DNA of 64,000 nt from Mesaphorura yosii (lineage: Eukaryota; Arthropoda; Collembola; Poduromorpha; Tullbergiidae): NCBI GenBank assembly GCA_009869945.1, contig WIXG01000020.1, positions 186,001 through 250,000 of the forward strand, given 5' to 3'. Shown in pieces: positions 46,301 to 64,000 of the stretch. The notes under the pieces are model-generated. The model worked only from the letters and a program-made list of their open reading frames with translations. It searched no databases and was not told where the DNA came from. Position 1 is the stretch's first letter. Each line of letters begins with the position of its first letter. The translations under genes were made by a program, and so were the position numbers.

Positions 46301-49300
46301 GGAATTGAGCGGAAAAGAAATGAAAACAGGAGAATGCGGCGAACGAATGCGTCACGCAATCATGTTTTTATGTTGTTGCTGTTTCGTACGCATCCACAAA
46401 GAAATTCCCACCAAAATACTGCTGGGGTTCAGTTCAGCTCGGGGAAGGAACGAACGAAACTTTGGCCATCATGGGGCGCAACAGCACAACGTCAATTTAA
46501 AAAAAAAAGAGTTGTTGTGGATGGGACGACGTGTGTATTTTTCCTGCAAGTTGTGTGTTTCTTTTCTTCCTACGAAGAGTTTGAATATTTTCAGACAAAG
46601 AGACATTTCACATGTACAAAATAATAATACGCTGGCCTGCGTATACACCAAATCCTGTTTTTGTACAGACTGAACGGCGGATTTCGTGCACCATTCCTGT
46701 ACTTTGAACGAACCTTTTGAGACCAGTTGAGCAGTGAATTACTGAGGAACGACAAGGAATTATATAGAAATATTATGATTGTAATAATATTTCAGGCGGT
46801 AGACAGTAAGTTTCAACGTGAGTGGATATAGTCAGCGACCGACCGCATAATGCATAATGGAGGCCCATACATGTAATGTACTTGTCCATATTTATAGGCC
46901 TGCTGCCGTAATAATGATGACCTGGCTGGCTGGTTTCACAGAAATGAAACTTCAACCGTTTTTTGTGAGTAGTGAGGTACACTTTTGTAAAATATTGCAG
47001 GTCTTCTTCTGAGGAGCAAGACCAGAATAACAGAGCAGCAAAAGTGGAGTCATCGCAATGCAAGACGCTGGGCTTTTGTTAGTGACATAGAGATGGAAGG
47101 GAAGGAAGCGTGTTCATGCAGCCATGCCTGCCAGTGCGCTTGCTTTGCTACGCCACGCATCATCCTAATCCTCGTAATGTGATTCTTGTTGAGTAAAAAA
47201 TGATTTTTATTATTATCTCAATAATAATATTGCTTTCTTGCTCGCTTCTTATTTTCCCTCTGGTCACAAAACACGAAGGAAAGCGGATGGCATAATACCT
47301 GCTCTTCGCTTGTAATATTTGTTTCTTCGAATCTCCAATATTCATAATGCCAGTTTGCTTATTTTCGAAATGGAAATACTATCCTCCCCATTTGTTCTTG
47401 CTGACCGTTCTCTTAGGAACTTCTGCTACGTGTACCTCGTTATCATTTTTGCAAAGTTTGTAAATCCGAGGCTGATCTACGAAACGCTTCGAGACGGCTT
47501 CTTTGTTTTATGCTACACAAGCGTGGTCGTGCGGCAGTCGGACCTTTTATGGGAACGCTGCGGTTGTTAACTTGAAGACGCAGTTCAGCCAGTTTCCACT
47601 GACCCTTTTTGAGAAGCTCAAAGTCCAGACATGATGTAATTTCGCTGAGTTTGCAGATTTGATAATAAACTGAACCAGAATATCATACTTGCCTGTGGTG
47701 GAACAGATTTATTTTTGCATACAAGTCACAAGGCATACCCATAAAAATTCATTTCTTCGAAGTCAAAACCCATAAAAATCGTTTCTTCGAATTCAGCTCA
47801 GCACATATGAACTCAGTCTGCCTGCATGCGACTGTAATGGGGCAGTGAACTCAGGTCTCAGGTTTACATTTCTGTCTTAACCTCTGATCAACTAAGAACT
47901 CAAAGACTGATAAAAGGCCGCAGCAGGTATTCATGCAAAAATCCCCAAACTATTTAAGACCTGTATTGTTTTCTTTAAACCAAGAACATTTCTTAGATCT
48001 TTGTTCCATTTTACGACTTTTGAAGGGGAGCGTGAGACTTGAGTAAATTGTAAATACAAATCAAGCTTGCAGAAAAAGCAGAACCCTTTGGCTAGGGTAA
48101 TAAATGTAAGTGCAGTTTAAACATCTTAGGACATGATTGCCTTCAAATATAAGCTGGACTTCGGAACATATGTTGGGCCTTTCCTTGCTCAGGCTCAGGC
48201 CTCAAGCCAATCTCTGTGCTACAGAAGTGTTTCATTTTGCTCTTTTTCCTTACACTCCTCATGAAAAAGAATTAGGAACAACTTGCTCAATGTAGAAAAA
48301 GTAGAAATAAGCATTAAAGGCCTGGATAGGGCGGGCTGGCCAGGGAATGAAAACCAAGAAATACTCTTTGAGATTCGGAGAAGGAACGAGTGCCGAAAAG
48401 GGCAAAGTCGCAATCAAAGCAACTGTTGCTAGGATTTTTCTGATGCTTCACATTTTCTATGCCTCGCTTACAGTTCCATCGTCCCATATCTCCGATGTGG
48501 CAAGGGTTCTGCTGATGGCTGCTGTTTTTCATTGTTGTAATCCTCGAGAAGCACTGCCATCCCGGGCCCTTTTCATTCTCAAGTCACCGTGTTTTCCATT
48601 TCCTATCGTCTTCGTCGACTCTTCCTTGGGAACCATTCTTGTACTCGGAAGGGCGCAAGATGTGCCGAGGAGTGATCGTCATCATCACACACAAAATGTT
48701 CAAGTTTCTTTTCAAATTACCCCTCCCGAAAATAGGGTAGTTGATCTGCGAATGAGAAGAGAATGACGAGTTGGCAAGAAAAGACCCGCCATGCAACCCA
48801 GTAGAATAAGAAATGAATTCTTTCTGGTTTTGCCCCTCCAAAACGAGAGATCAACGAGTAACTTGCGCTGTCTGACCGTCCAAATTGAAGAACCCATAAC
48901 ATAGGCACAGTCAGTACATTTGCGCCATTCTTGGAAATTGCTCGAATGCACTTTAGCTGTGAGCATGTTTATGAAGAAAATGTTGAGACGTTATAGGATA
49001 CTTGTGCTTCGGGCAGAAGCGAAACGTGTTTTGTCAGAAGACTTTACGAGAAACAAAAGACGGAGAGACATGTTCGGAAACTAAACGGGAAAAAAACCGT
49101 GAGGGCGAGATCGGCGGGCAACAGTAATATCATCTGTATCTGCGCGATATCATGGACACAAAGAGATGCTGAAAGAAGCGAAATGAAAGAGACTACCCTG
49201 GAAGGGAAATAAGATAAACGGTTTATGTGATGCATCTTGCATTGTAATATATCTTCACTCGGTGCAGAGGTGCAGCATAAAGAAAATACCCGCGTGTCTG

Positions 49301-51878
49301 TTGTCTGAAAACCGAGCCTACTCGATAAACATGTACACGAACACTTATCCTCAGAGAAAATTCGGGAAGAAATATTTCAAGCACAAGAGGGCGAAAAAGC
49401 CAGTGCTTTCTCTTTGTATTGCACCAATTTTCTGTAGAATGTACTGTGGTGGGATCATTCTTCACGATGGTAGGCGTCCTTAACAAGCTTGAGACAGTAT
49501 GCATTATACACCTCTCCACTCTCTCCCTGGTTTTGATGTTGGTGGCTTTGATGATGTGAAAAGTCGGATGAAGATGTTAGAAAAGGAATGCCGTGACTAT
49601 TTCTGTTACTTTGTGTGGATGTATTTTCTGGGAATTCTTGCCGCTTCAATGAACTTTCAGCACTTTAGTTGCATTCTCCTTTCAGAGTCACTTTGTGTGT
49701 TGCCTGTTGTTAAGACAAGCGACTCTGAAAAGAGTTAATCTTTCAACTCACCTGTGAACTATGAAAATAATAATGCACAAATTTCACGGAAGGCAAGTTT
49801 AAGCCAGAAAGAGTTTGCAGAAGTTGGCATTTCACGCAGATGGAATAAAATTTTAATTACGACTCACCTAAATTTCGAGAAGTTTGCGCCTTCATAATAT
49901 TTTCGAAATGATTGAGTTAATTACTTTGAAACTTTTTTCACTCCGAAGAAATGGCGCATTTAAATTTGAGAAGTTCAGAACTAATTTTACACCATTAGCA
50001 GTAATTACCAATCTCACCTTTTCTTATCTCGATGTTTAAAAGATGAGGTTATGTCGCGAAAGCAGCGAAAGGAAAGAGCAACTGTCTCGGCAGTTGCCGG
50101 TTGTCGGGTTGTTCTTTCCCAGTTCTCTTTCAGTGTGAAACTTCTTTAAGTTTCTATTCTTGAGCTCTTCCTTTCTTTCTCCCGGTGACTATTGTGCAGT
50201 TGAGCAGACAAGTTTAGAAACAAAAAAGGTTGTAGGTTATTTTTTGCAGTTGCTGTCGTTTTTCCACTAAATACTTTCAGCTTCGGAGTGAAAACTTTAT
50301 CTTTCGCCCTAAAGTAATAATAATAATCTGGAGACGAAAGTTTCCGAGAAGAAAAGCGCTAGCAAAACAAGAAAGTAAGTAAAATACATTTGCAAGCCAT
50401 TTCTTACTACACAAACTTTTCCTTTGTTGAGAAAAAATTTAACCAGAAAAAATTAAACTGAAAGCAACATTAGCGCGAGAGAAAGTGTAAAGCGAAAGTT
50501 CTTCATATGTGTTTTCTTTTTCTCGCAAAAGTTTTCCGCCAAACTTTCTCCTACATCAACTTTCCCAACATTTCTTCTTTTCAACTTTTCCTTTCTTTCC
50601 TTTACAACCAAAACCATCAGTCCAACAAGTTTGGAAAAAAGACGCATCGAGTTAAAATAAAAGTCTTTCTAAATGGAGTGCACAAAAACAAAGTTTAAGC
50701 GGAGGGAAACGCTGAGGGAAGGTACGCTGGCGTTTTTATAAGTTTTTTCATATAAACGCTCAAAACTATTAAATCTCTTGCAGAATTACAGTTGGACACT
50801 TAAGTATTATCTTACGACAGGGCAATTTTCTCTGTGCTACTCTTCTCCTGCCGACGCGCCCGAATGGAAATATACGCCTTATGTTGAGAAAGTTTTATAA
50901 CTTTAATAATATAAACATTTTGAAAACAAAAGTGGAGAATGAAACATTTTCACTAATTAGAAAAATGTTCCCCTCGCAAAATAATAAAAAAAAAGTAAGA
51001 AAAAGCTTTGGAGGTATTAGTCAAAATTATATGCAAAAAAGTTTCTCGCGCTTTTTTCTACTTTTCTCCAAAGAATAAGAGCCTTAAACTAGCTTGGCAA
51101 TAATTTGCACTTTTTATGCCTTTCTGCATACAGAAAAGTGAGACTACACCAAACCTTCAGGCTTCCATTGCGATTCTACCTTCGAGACAAGCGGCTTCAA
51201 ATCGTATGCATTGATTATGCTAACCTCATTCAGAACGGTGTGCAACGACAAGCCTATCATTTCTATCGCTGCCTTGCTTTGCTGTTATTTTCCTCATTCG
51301 AAATCTAGCATCGCTTTCTCCAGACTTGTCGCCATCCCCTTAACAAAATTGCTAATTGCCTTGATTCCAGCCTGCATTTCTAGTTCTTCTGTTTACATGA
51401 CTAATGTTTTTGTAAACGGTTGCAAAATTATGCCTGCAAGTGTTGGCAAACTTTATCGTCGTTATCCTTTCTTCCTCATTCCCATTAATTCGAGGAAAGA
51501 CGAGAGACGCTAATTAGCCAAATGCAACTTCACTCACCTGCTATGGACTCAGTTTGCCTCGTGCTGATCACATTCGCATTGTTCTGATTCAATTCTAACG
51601 CGAATCAGACGTGCATGAGACAGGAATGTTTATATTTTATGTAGCTAAATAACATTTTACGAAGTTAGCAATCCAAACATAGTATGTCTTGTAAATATTG
51701 TCAAGGCCAGGAGCGTTTCGAAATGACACGCGTGCCAGTGAAAAGAAAACCAGTCGCACAAACACCAATTATTGAACTTATACGAAAATGCGTACAAACA
51801 TTCCGAGCCATGCCATTGGATGCTTCCCAGTAATCGGATTTTCAGGTACTAAATGACTCATTCCTCAAAATCGACAAA
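43313..51878. other. Gene-poor interval
   Basis: About 8.6 kb with only short frames on both strands (for example 46233-46673, 48347-48766, 49223-49519), none with family character or matching splice sites. It contains A-, T- and pyrimidine-rich tracts around 50.2-51.1 kb. The left end includes the LSM6 promoter. I saw no transposon signature or RNA gene. Confidence 0.4.
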
Positions 51879-52106
51879 TTAAAACGTAGCAAGAGCAGCT
51901 GGGCTCTGATCGAGCCCAGCAGTAGTGACCTCCCGCACTTCACACTTTTTACAAGCTCCACAGTTTAGAAGTCGCATGTTTTCGTCTATCTTTTCATTTT
52001 CAATGAATTCGTTTAAAATGTGCGCACTGGCTTGCCGAAAGCGACAATCACTCAGCACCGCTTGAAGTACGAGAATGACGAAAATGACAAGGGGAATGTA
52101 GTACAT
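51879..52106 (-). CDS. Small secreted cysteine-containing peptide candidate, 75 aa
   Basis: A single ATG-initiated frame (52106-52104) encodes MYYIPLVIFVILVLQAVLSD, a good signal peptide with cleavage likely after LSD or AVLS, followed by a charged helical stretch (ILNEFIENEKIDENMRLL) and a cluster with a CxxCxxC pattern (NCGACKKCEVREV). There are four cysteines in the mature part, one near its N-terminus. Length and layout suit a secreted peptide or a first exon of a larger secreted protein. I do not recognise it, and neighbouring sequence gives no context. It could be a chance frame, since hydrophobic runs are not rare in AT-rich DNA. Confidence 0.35.
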   Translation of the reverse strand: MYYIPLVIFVILVLQAVLSDCRFRQASAHILNEFIENEKIDENMRLLNCGACKKCEVREVTTAGLDQSPAALATF

Positions 52107-53306
52107 GCAAACACTTGATCACGCCACCGGGCATCGAACGTACAACATTTTCATTCTCGTTTTATCACTACTAATCTAGCAGGTAAATCGACCTTATGAT
52201 TCACGCACCAAGCCATTCAGACGAATTCAATCGCTGTCCTGTCCAGAAAATCCCCAAATTTCATTGCCTGAAATCGCGAAAAGTTGTTATTAATATTACT
52301 TGGCACTGCCCTTCCCATAAACATGATTTTTCGTTCATATTTTTTATTCTCCTATTGTGTGCAAAAATCAATATCAATGATAGAAAAGGAAATGAGAACA
52401 TGAACTCATACTTCAGTATCAACGCGTTTAATCCATATTCCAAGTCATGATCCTCGATATTCAATCTCAAAATCCCAGCAGAGTACACACAAAAGCGAAT
52501 CGTATTGACAAATGATATTCTGGGCTTCTGAAACGTATTCCGCGTATTTTTGTTGAGTTTCATTGTGCTGTTCAATTCCTTTATTTGTTTAGTTGCTGCG
52601 ATAAATTGTAACGTTGTATAATCATCACTCTAATGAAGTTAAACGCGTGACGACTGTGGGTCCTTTATATATTTACATGCATTCCATATGGGAGCAGCTC
52701 CCATAGAAAACTACAGAAGAACGAAAGATGAATTGGCGTTGTGCTGAGAACTCTCACTCGCTCTCCCCACAACTCATCACGTGCTGTGTAGTGAAGGGGA
52801 CTCGATTGCGTCATTTTGAGTTGCGCACTGCACGCACAACCGGCAAATACTCATTTCGAGCTTGGCGTTCGAATGGTGTGAATGAGGTCGGGTTTTTGTG
52901 GTACTATTCATTCATAGACTTGCAAATTCTTTAATTTAAATTCAGACCAAATTCCTTTTGCTTTCAATACCTTATGTACTCGAAGTCCTAGAAAGTGTCG
53001 TCATCAATTCTCCAGTTCATGTTACTTTGACTACTTGAAAGTTCCTTTGGTGAGTGCAAGAAGGTAGGATTCTTGGTGAAGGAGTTGTACTTATATTTAT
53101 ACATCTTCTCTTGACATATACGTCTATTCAGCTGAGGCCGTCGACGCTATTCCCTCGTGGAATTTCCGGCCTGCCGAGGTGCTTTGCACTTTTCACCCGG
53201 CCTATTCCTTTGGTGACGCTAGGGTATCTTTTCAAGGTACACGTTCCGGGAATTAAATTCTTTCGGTAATGGGAAGAAAAATAGTTTGATACTGATGAGC
53301 AGAGAT
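52107..53306. other. Spacer upstream of the Helitron remnant
   Basis: No supported coding frame. The plus frame at 53054-53269 is hydrophobic at its start but has no family character. Confidence 0.35.
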
Positions 53307-53875
53307 AGAGGCGTGGGCTCAACGCAGACGAGATGCCAGAGTCACAATGAACGAGGATACTCGCGCCGAAGATAGAAAAATGGTGCAGCTCGCGAGCGTG
53401 AACGCATTGCTCAAATGGATGATGAGCAGCGTCAGCAGTTGAGAGTAGAGCGTGTGGCTAACGTGCGTGATAGAATTGCCCCAATGAATGATAATGAGCG
53501 TCAACAGCTACGAGACGCAACATGCAAATGCACAGCGGGAAAGTAGAGCCCGAGTAAATCAGAACCGATTAAGGCTTACGCATGGTCTAGGACTGAGTTA
53601 TCATGAAGCTATTGAAGAAGGCGATGTCCCTGAACATTACTGTGGCAGCTTTGCTCAAGCGTGCACACATTGCCAGTCATTCAACTTTTCTGCCGAGGGT
53701 AGACAAGACCGTGAGTACAATTGCTGTCACATGGGTCGAGTCCACCTAGGCCTGCACAGGTACCCATACAGGTTCACGGATTTACTGAAGTCTATCGACC
53801 CAAATTCTAAAACCTTCCTGGAATGCATTCGACGATACAACAGTGCCTTGAGCTGTTCTTCGATGGGTCCGTAAA
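53307..53875 (+). mobile_element. Helitron fragment (N-terminal Helitron-like domain and repeated charged leader)
   Basis: The right half (about 53515-53874) encodes the Helitron-like N domain: HYCGSFAQACTHCQSFNFSA with its paired C-x2-C zinc-ligand pattern, a CCHMGRVHLG block, and FLECIRRYNSALSCSSMG, matching the family's FRENIRSYNSAFAFTSMG motif. Upstream are two degenerate copies of a charged unit (RIAQMDDEQRQQLR, then RIAPMNDNERQQLR), as found before this domain in arthropod Helitrons. Frame changes near 53385 and 53510 and truncation right after SMG show that it is a dead fragment; Rep and helicase domains are absent. Helitrons move by rolling-circle replication (family knowledge). Confidence 0.8.
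53515..53874 (+). pseudogene. Helitron-like N domain coding remnant
   Basis: About 120 codons remain open in one frame, opening ETQHANAQRESRARVNQNRL and ending at SMG. It has no start codon of its own with a plausible role, and the frame upstream is shifted, so it is a broken piece of the Helitron Rep/helicase protein. Confidence 0.75.
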
Positions 53876-53890
53876 TTTCCCCACCTTCGG

Positions 53891-53905
53891 TTAGGTTAGG
53901 TTAGG
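53891..53905 (+). repeat. Three tandem TTAGG units
   Basis: TTAGGTTAGGTTAGG, the arthropod telomeric pentamer, 16 bases after the Helitron fragment. At 15 bp it may be chance or a scar of insertion or repair. Confidence 0.5.
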
Positions 53906-60738
<6,833 letters not shown>

Positions 60739-62104
60739 ATTATATTCTACGACACGACTTGTTTTCTGTTGGCATATTCATACATAGGTTACGTTTTTTG
60801 AGTTAAGAGTTCAAGAAAACCAAACTCAGTTTGTAATTAATAGCTTGCATCGTAAATTATACAAACACAATGAACCTTCGTTTTTCCACTTCTTCCTAGC
60901 TTCACAAACATTGTGTATTATTTTACGTTTTTGACTTTAACAAGTTTCTTGTACACAAAATATTTATAAGACGATGTATATTGTTTGTGAAATGACATAA
61001 AGACAAGGCAAGTTTTATCCCGAAATGTTCAGCGGCACCTCTTGCTAACTTTTCATTTCGCGAAGCATATTTTCCAAATTGAGTAGAATTATGGCTGCAT
61101 GATGGCGGTACATACGATAATTTAAGACAGCGCTGCTTCCCCAAGTTATGATATATAACCACTTTAAAAGGTGCATGCTTTCCAGTTAATAGCATCGAGC
61201 ACAGAACCAATGTCCACCCTGCCCTTTCACGCAAGCCTTTTATTAATGAGTTAGTCGCTTAAATATTCTAATTATCGCATCGAATGCCATCAATATAATT
61301 GACAGGCCATTATTCACTGCGCGAGCGTGGTAAATAATTCCGATTTAATTTCTAGGCCCATATCCCCATGCTCACCTTACTTTCACCCAATTACTATTTG
61401 CTCGACGATTAACTGTGGGATAGCCGCGAAAGTGTTGCAGCCTTCAACAATTCTGTACGGAATAAGTAATTACTTCAGCTCAGTTGGACTTATCTTATCA
61501 AGATTGCGGAATTTCTTTTTATGCCGCTGAGAAATAAAATTCCGACTTTCCAGGCTGATAATCGGAAGTTGATCGAGTCAGCCCGTCCCTCTAGCATTAA
61601 TAAAGCAAGGCTAACGAAACCTTAGCAATTCCTGCTCGTTCTGCTTAATCAAGTTTGCTCATGGCTGACGTCTGTGAATCATTTACGAATTTATGATGTG
61701 TGCTCTGAATTGAGTTCGACTTCTCTCCATCAAGTTTGCACTCCTCACTCTACGAACGCCAGCAGACATTTCTACTTTCGACTCTGACTTACTGGACTAT
61801 TTATGCCGTTCACTCAAAGTCACCGTCGCCTGACATTGTCCAGTCTAGGGTCGACCTATCTCAGAATTAGAATAGACAACATTCGATTTCCATCTAAATT
61901 AATGAAACGATTTCGCCAGCGCCAGTGTTAATTTACATTTTAGCGTGCGAACAAGCAACTTGCAATCATTCTCTCGACTTTCACAGAACGAAGCTACATT
62001 TTATTTATCGAAGATGGCTGTTGTGCCTTTGCCTCGTCAAAGTTTTTGAGAGTTTCAGTTTGTATTTCAAAAGCGAGTGACCAAGCATCTCCTTCAATTG
62101 TCTT
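60739..62104. other. Spacer between CtBP and the gustatory receptor
   Basis: CtBP 3' flank and receptor promoter region. The minus frame at 60923-61234 and plus frame at 61327-61530 lack family character. Confidence 0.4.
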
Positions 62105-63665
62105 ATGTGTGACCAAGTGCAGAGGGCGATACGGTGTGCCTTCGAAATGATAACGAAGAAAATTCATCCACGGTCCACGAGCATATCAATCCAGCGTGGC
62201 ACCGAGCACCATCATCGTCCCAACTCTTCAGCGGCCACTGAGAGTGACTCGGAAGTGTATCTGCTCAAGCTGCTCAGTCCATTGCTGAATTTAGGGTATT
62301 ATGGCGGTTTCTTTCCCTTCCACACGAACAGCAACGAGTCTACAATCGCGCACCATAAATTCTGCCACATATTTGTGTTTGCTGGCTCATTACTGGGTTC
62401 GGCGGACCTCGCATTTCATCTATACTCTGTGTACAACTCATTGTTCGTGGAACATCTTGGTGTGCTGGACGTCATTACTCAGATTGTGTGGATCACCTCT
62501 TCCGTCGTCTCAATTTCCATCAACCTCAAGGCTCTCTTTCACCACCGCGGCGTGGAGCAGTTCTTCGAGAACTGGAAGGAGTTGGAGTCTTGCGTGGTGC
62601 ATTTGGTCTCCCGAAGGAACGCGCAGCTGTGCACCTGGATTTGTTACACTGTATACACAATCCTATCACTAATCAGCGTTGGCTTCTGCCTCCTCCACTC
62701 TATTCGAGTGCCCGCGTATCCGACGTACCATCTCCACTTCTTGAAGCATGAAGGAGGCAATGCTGGTACGTCATTTCCTTGGTGGCTCATTGCTATTAAT
62801 TCGACAGTCCAAACAGTCAGAGTGATGTGGGTTTGGGTCGGAACTGCCATTTTGGAGTGCTTCAGCACAGTGGTGGCGACTTTCATCACTCTAGCTTTGA
62901 AAGGAATTAACGTGGAGCTCGAGTATTTCTACAAGCGTCAATCAAATCCAGAAGTAAGTGCTGTCACGCTCTCCAATTAAATTACGTTTTATGAAATCTC
63001 TTCGAGTTGACTTGAAATTCTGAGGGCCTACTGTAATTAGTTAATTGCTCTGCTCTCAGGGAATAATGGAAGGCATACGCAACGAATCGTTGGACGGCCA
63101 CGAGGAGCGATACGCAGGGACACGACCTGGGCCGACGCCAGAATACCCTGACGACACCCAACTTCCGGAAGAGACGCTGAATTGGCGCACTTGCCCCCTA
63201 CTGGTGTCCATTCGACAGTACCAACGCCTGAACGATCTCCAGACTCTCGTTAACGATTTCATTGGCTTCATATTGTTTGTAAATTTTGCGCAACTCATTG
63301 TACTCATCTGCACGCTGTCTTTTCTGCCCCTCAAGTATAATGAAAACTTCGATCTAGATTATGCGCTTATTTTCTCAGGGAACGGAGCTTGTTTCGCATT
63401 CCGCCTAATTGTTCTGATAATTTGTATTGGTAACGTGTACCCAGCAGCGCAGGCTACAAATGTGGAATTCGGGAAGGTAATCACGAGACGGTATTTTCCT
63501 AATCAAGTTTTGAATCCAGTTCTGGGTCATCTCAGCATTTACTCTGCCTCACCCATTTGTTTTTCGGCGTGGGGCTTCTTTGCGATAACAAAAGGCACGC
63601 TCTTGACTTGTCTGAGTGTCATAATTACGTACCTTGTAGTATTCCTTCAACTCAAGTCCCTCTAA
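62105..63665 (+). CDS. Gustatory receptor family (7TM), two exons
   Basis: Exons 62105-62953 and 63060-63665 join in phase 0 to 484 aa. Insect-type gustatory receptors are ligand-gated cation channels with seven membrane spans and an intracellular N-terminus (family knowledge). Hydrophobic segments are seen near residues 50-70, 85-108, 118-140, 173-198 and 225-265 in exon 1, and three more in exon 2 (FILFVNFAQLIVLICTLSFL; a Cys-rich span ending IVLIICIGNVYP; and the last). The final span ends FFAITKGTLLTCLSVIITYL then VVFLQ, carrying the Gr C-terminal signature TYhhhhhQ. The N-terminal 45 residues are basic and Ser-rich, and a 50-residue acidic/Pro-rich insert (DGHEERYAGTRPGPTPEYPD) opens exon 2, in the loop before the last three helices; both make it longer than most insect Grs (350-450). 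The subfamily and ligand cannot be read from sequence alone. Confidence 0.85.
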
Positions 63666-63720
63666 ATCTAAACATAGAATGTAATTGGTGATGTTTGTAA
63701 AGTGAATCTGCTCCTTGTAA

Positions 63721-63726
63721 AATAAA
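63721..63726 (+). promoter_or_regulatory. Polyadenylation signal AATAAA for the gustatory receptor
   Basis: A canonical signal 55 bp after the receptor stop codon. Confidence 0.6.
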
Positions 63727-64000
63727 CAATGCAAATTACGGTAAACTAAAAATTGTTTTATTTCGATAGAACTCTTCCGAAAGGCCAAATTGCAAGCTAA
63801 AATCTACGCAGCTCGTTTTTGTAATTGGAACAGCAGCCAGCCAGCAAATTGCTTCATGCTTATCTCAGATGCTGCAATAATTCTAAAAGCTTGAACTTGT
63901 ACTGTTGTTACAGTTTGTGATAGTTTCCATCTTCGAATTTTCCGGCAACGCCATTGACGTTTTCTTCCTGTTCAACACCAGTTGCATCTAGATTTGAGCG
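63727..64000. other. Right edge: 3' flank of the gustatory receptor
   Basis: AT-rich sequence with no supported feature before the window ends. Confidence 0.4.

Noticed and set aside
46233-46673. 146-codon plus-strand frame
   Set aside because: Starts and ends without context, Cys/Phe-rich from T-rich DNA, overlapped by other frames; no family match.
48347-48766. 139-codon plus-strand frame
   Set aside because: No domain, no splice sites, and antisense frames of equal length overlap it.

Overview
This is eukaryotic nuclear DNA, almost certainly from an arthropod and most likely a hexapod or other pancrustacean. The genes are split by GT-AG introns, many of them only 50-130 bp. The CtBP protein is close to its fly counterpart, the window carries an insect-type gustatory receptor gene, and TTAGG (the arthropod telomere unit) occurs as a short tandem. 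Compact introns, large AT-rich spacers and a gustatory receptor would fit a springtail, but nothing in the window proves that. I found no prokaryotic features, tRNA, rRNA or CRISPR array.

Layout. 1-13.5 kb: the first coding exon of a Ser-rich minus-strand gene (1816-2115) that runs off the left edge; a decayed Mutator-like (MULE) transposon with long terminal inverted repeats (about 3280-4420); and a large minus-strand gene with a 2.4-kb disordered first coding exon (11153-13523) and a probable terminal exon at 5051-5176. 15.7-20.1 kb: a divergent pair, NSUN4 (mitochondrial rRNA methyltransferase, minus) and PAF1 (transcription elongation, plus), sharing a 0.5-kb promoter interval. 22.4-24.4 kb: an eight-exon CTTNBP2NL/Nausicaa-type coiled-coil cortactin-binding protein (minus). 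29.9-37.8 kb: an ORP5/ORP8-type oxysterol-binding-related lipid transfer protein (plus), whose exons read into two different C-termini and probably have two alternative first exons. 39.0-40.3 kb: a basic protein I do not recognise. 41.0-42.3 kb: an F-box protein with an FBA (sugar-binding type) domain, converging on LSM6 (minus, 42954-43312).

43.3-58.7 kb is gene-poor. It holds a small secreted-peptide candidate (51879-52106, minus), a Helitron remnant (about 53310-53875) with three TTAGG units just beyond it, and some short tandem sequence. 58.7-60.7 kb is CtBP, a five-exon transcriptional corepressor. 62.1-63.7 kb is a two-exon gustatory receptor.

The genes are housekeeping or regulatory neighbours rather than one pathway: nuclear transcription and RNA (PAF1, CtBP, LSM6), mitochondrial translation (NSUN4), actin and coiled-coil scaffolding (CTTNBP2NL), ER/plasma-membrane lipid exchange (ORP8), ubiquitin-linked quality control (F-box/FBA) and taste (Gr). 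I found no dedicated novel multi-gene system. The points most worth following are the membrane-anchor versus cysteine-cluster switch in the ORP gene, the two unrecognised minus-strand proteins at the left, the unrecognised basic protein at 39-40 kb, and the two transposon relics. All exon models were assembled by eye from reading frames, splice-site consensus, phase agreement and remembered family alignments; no search was run.
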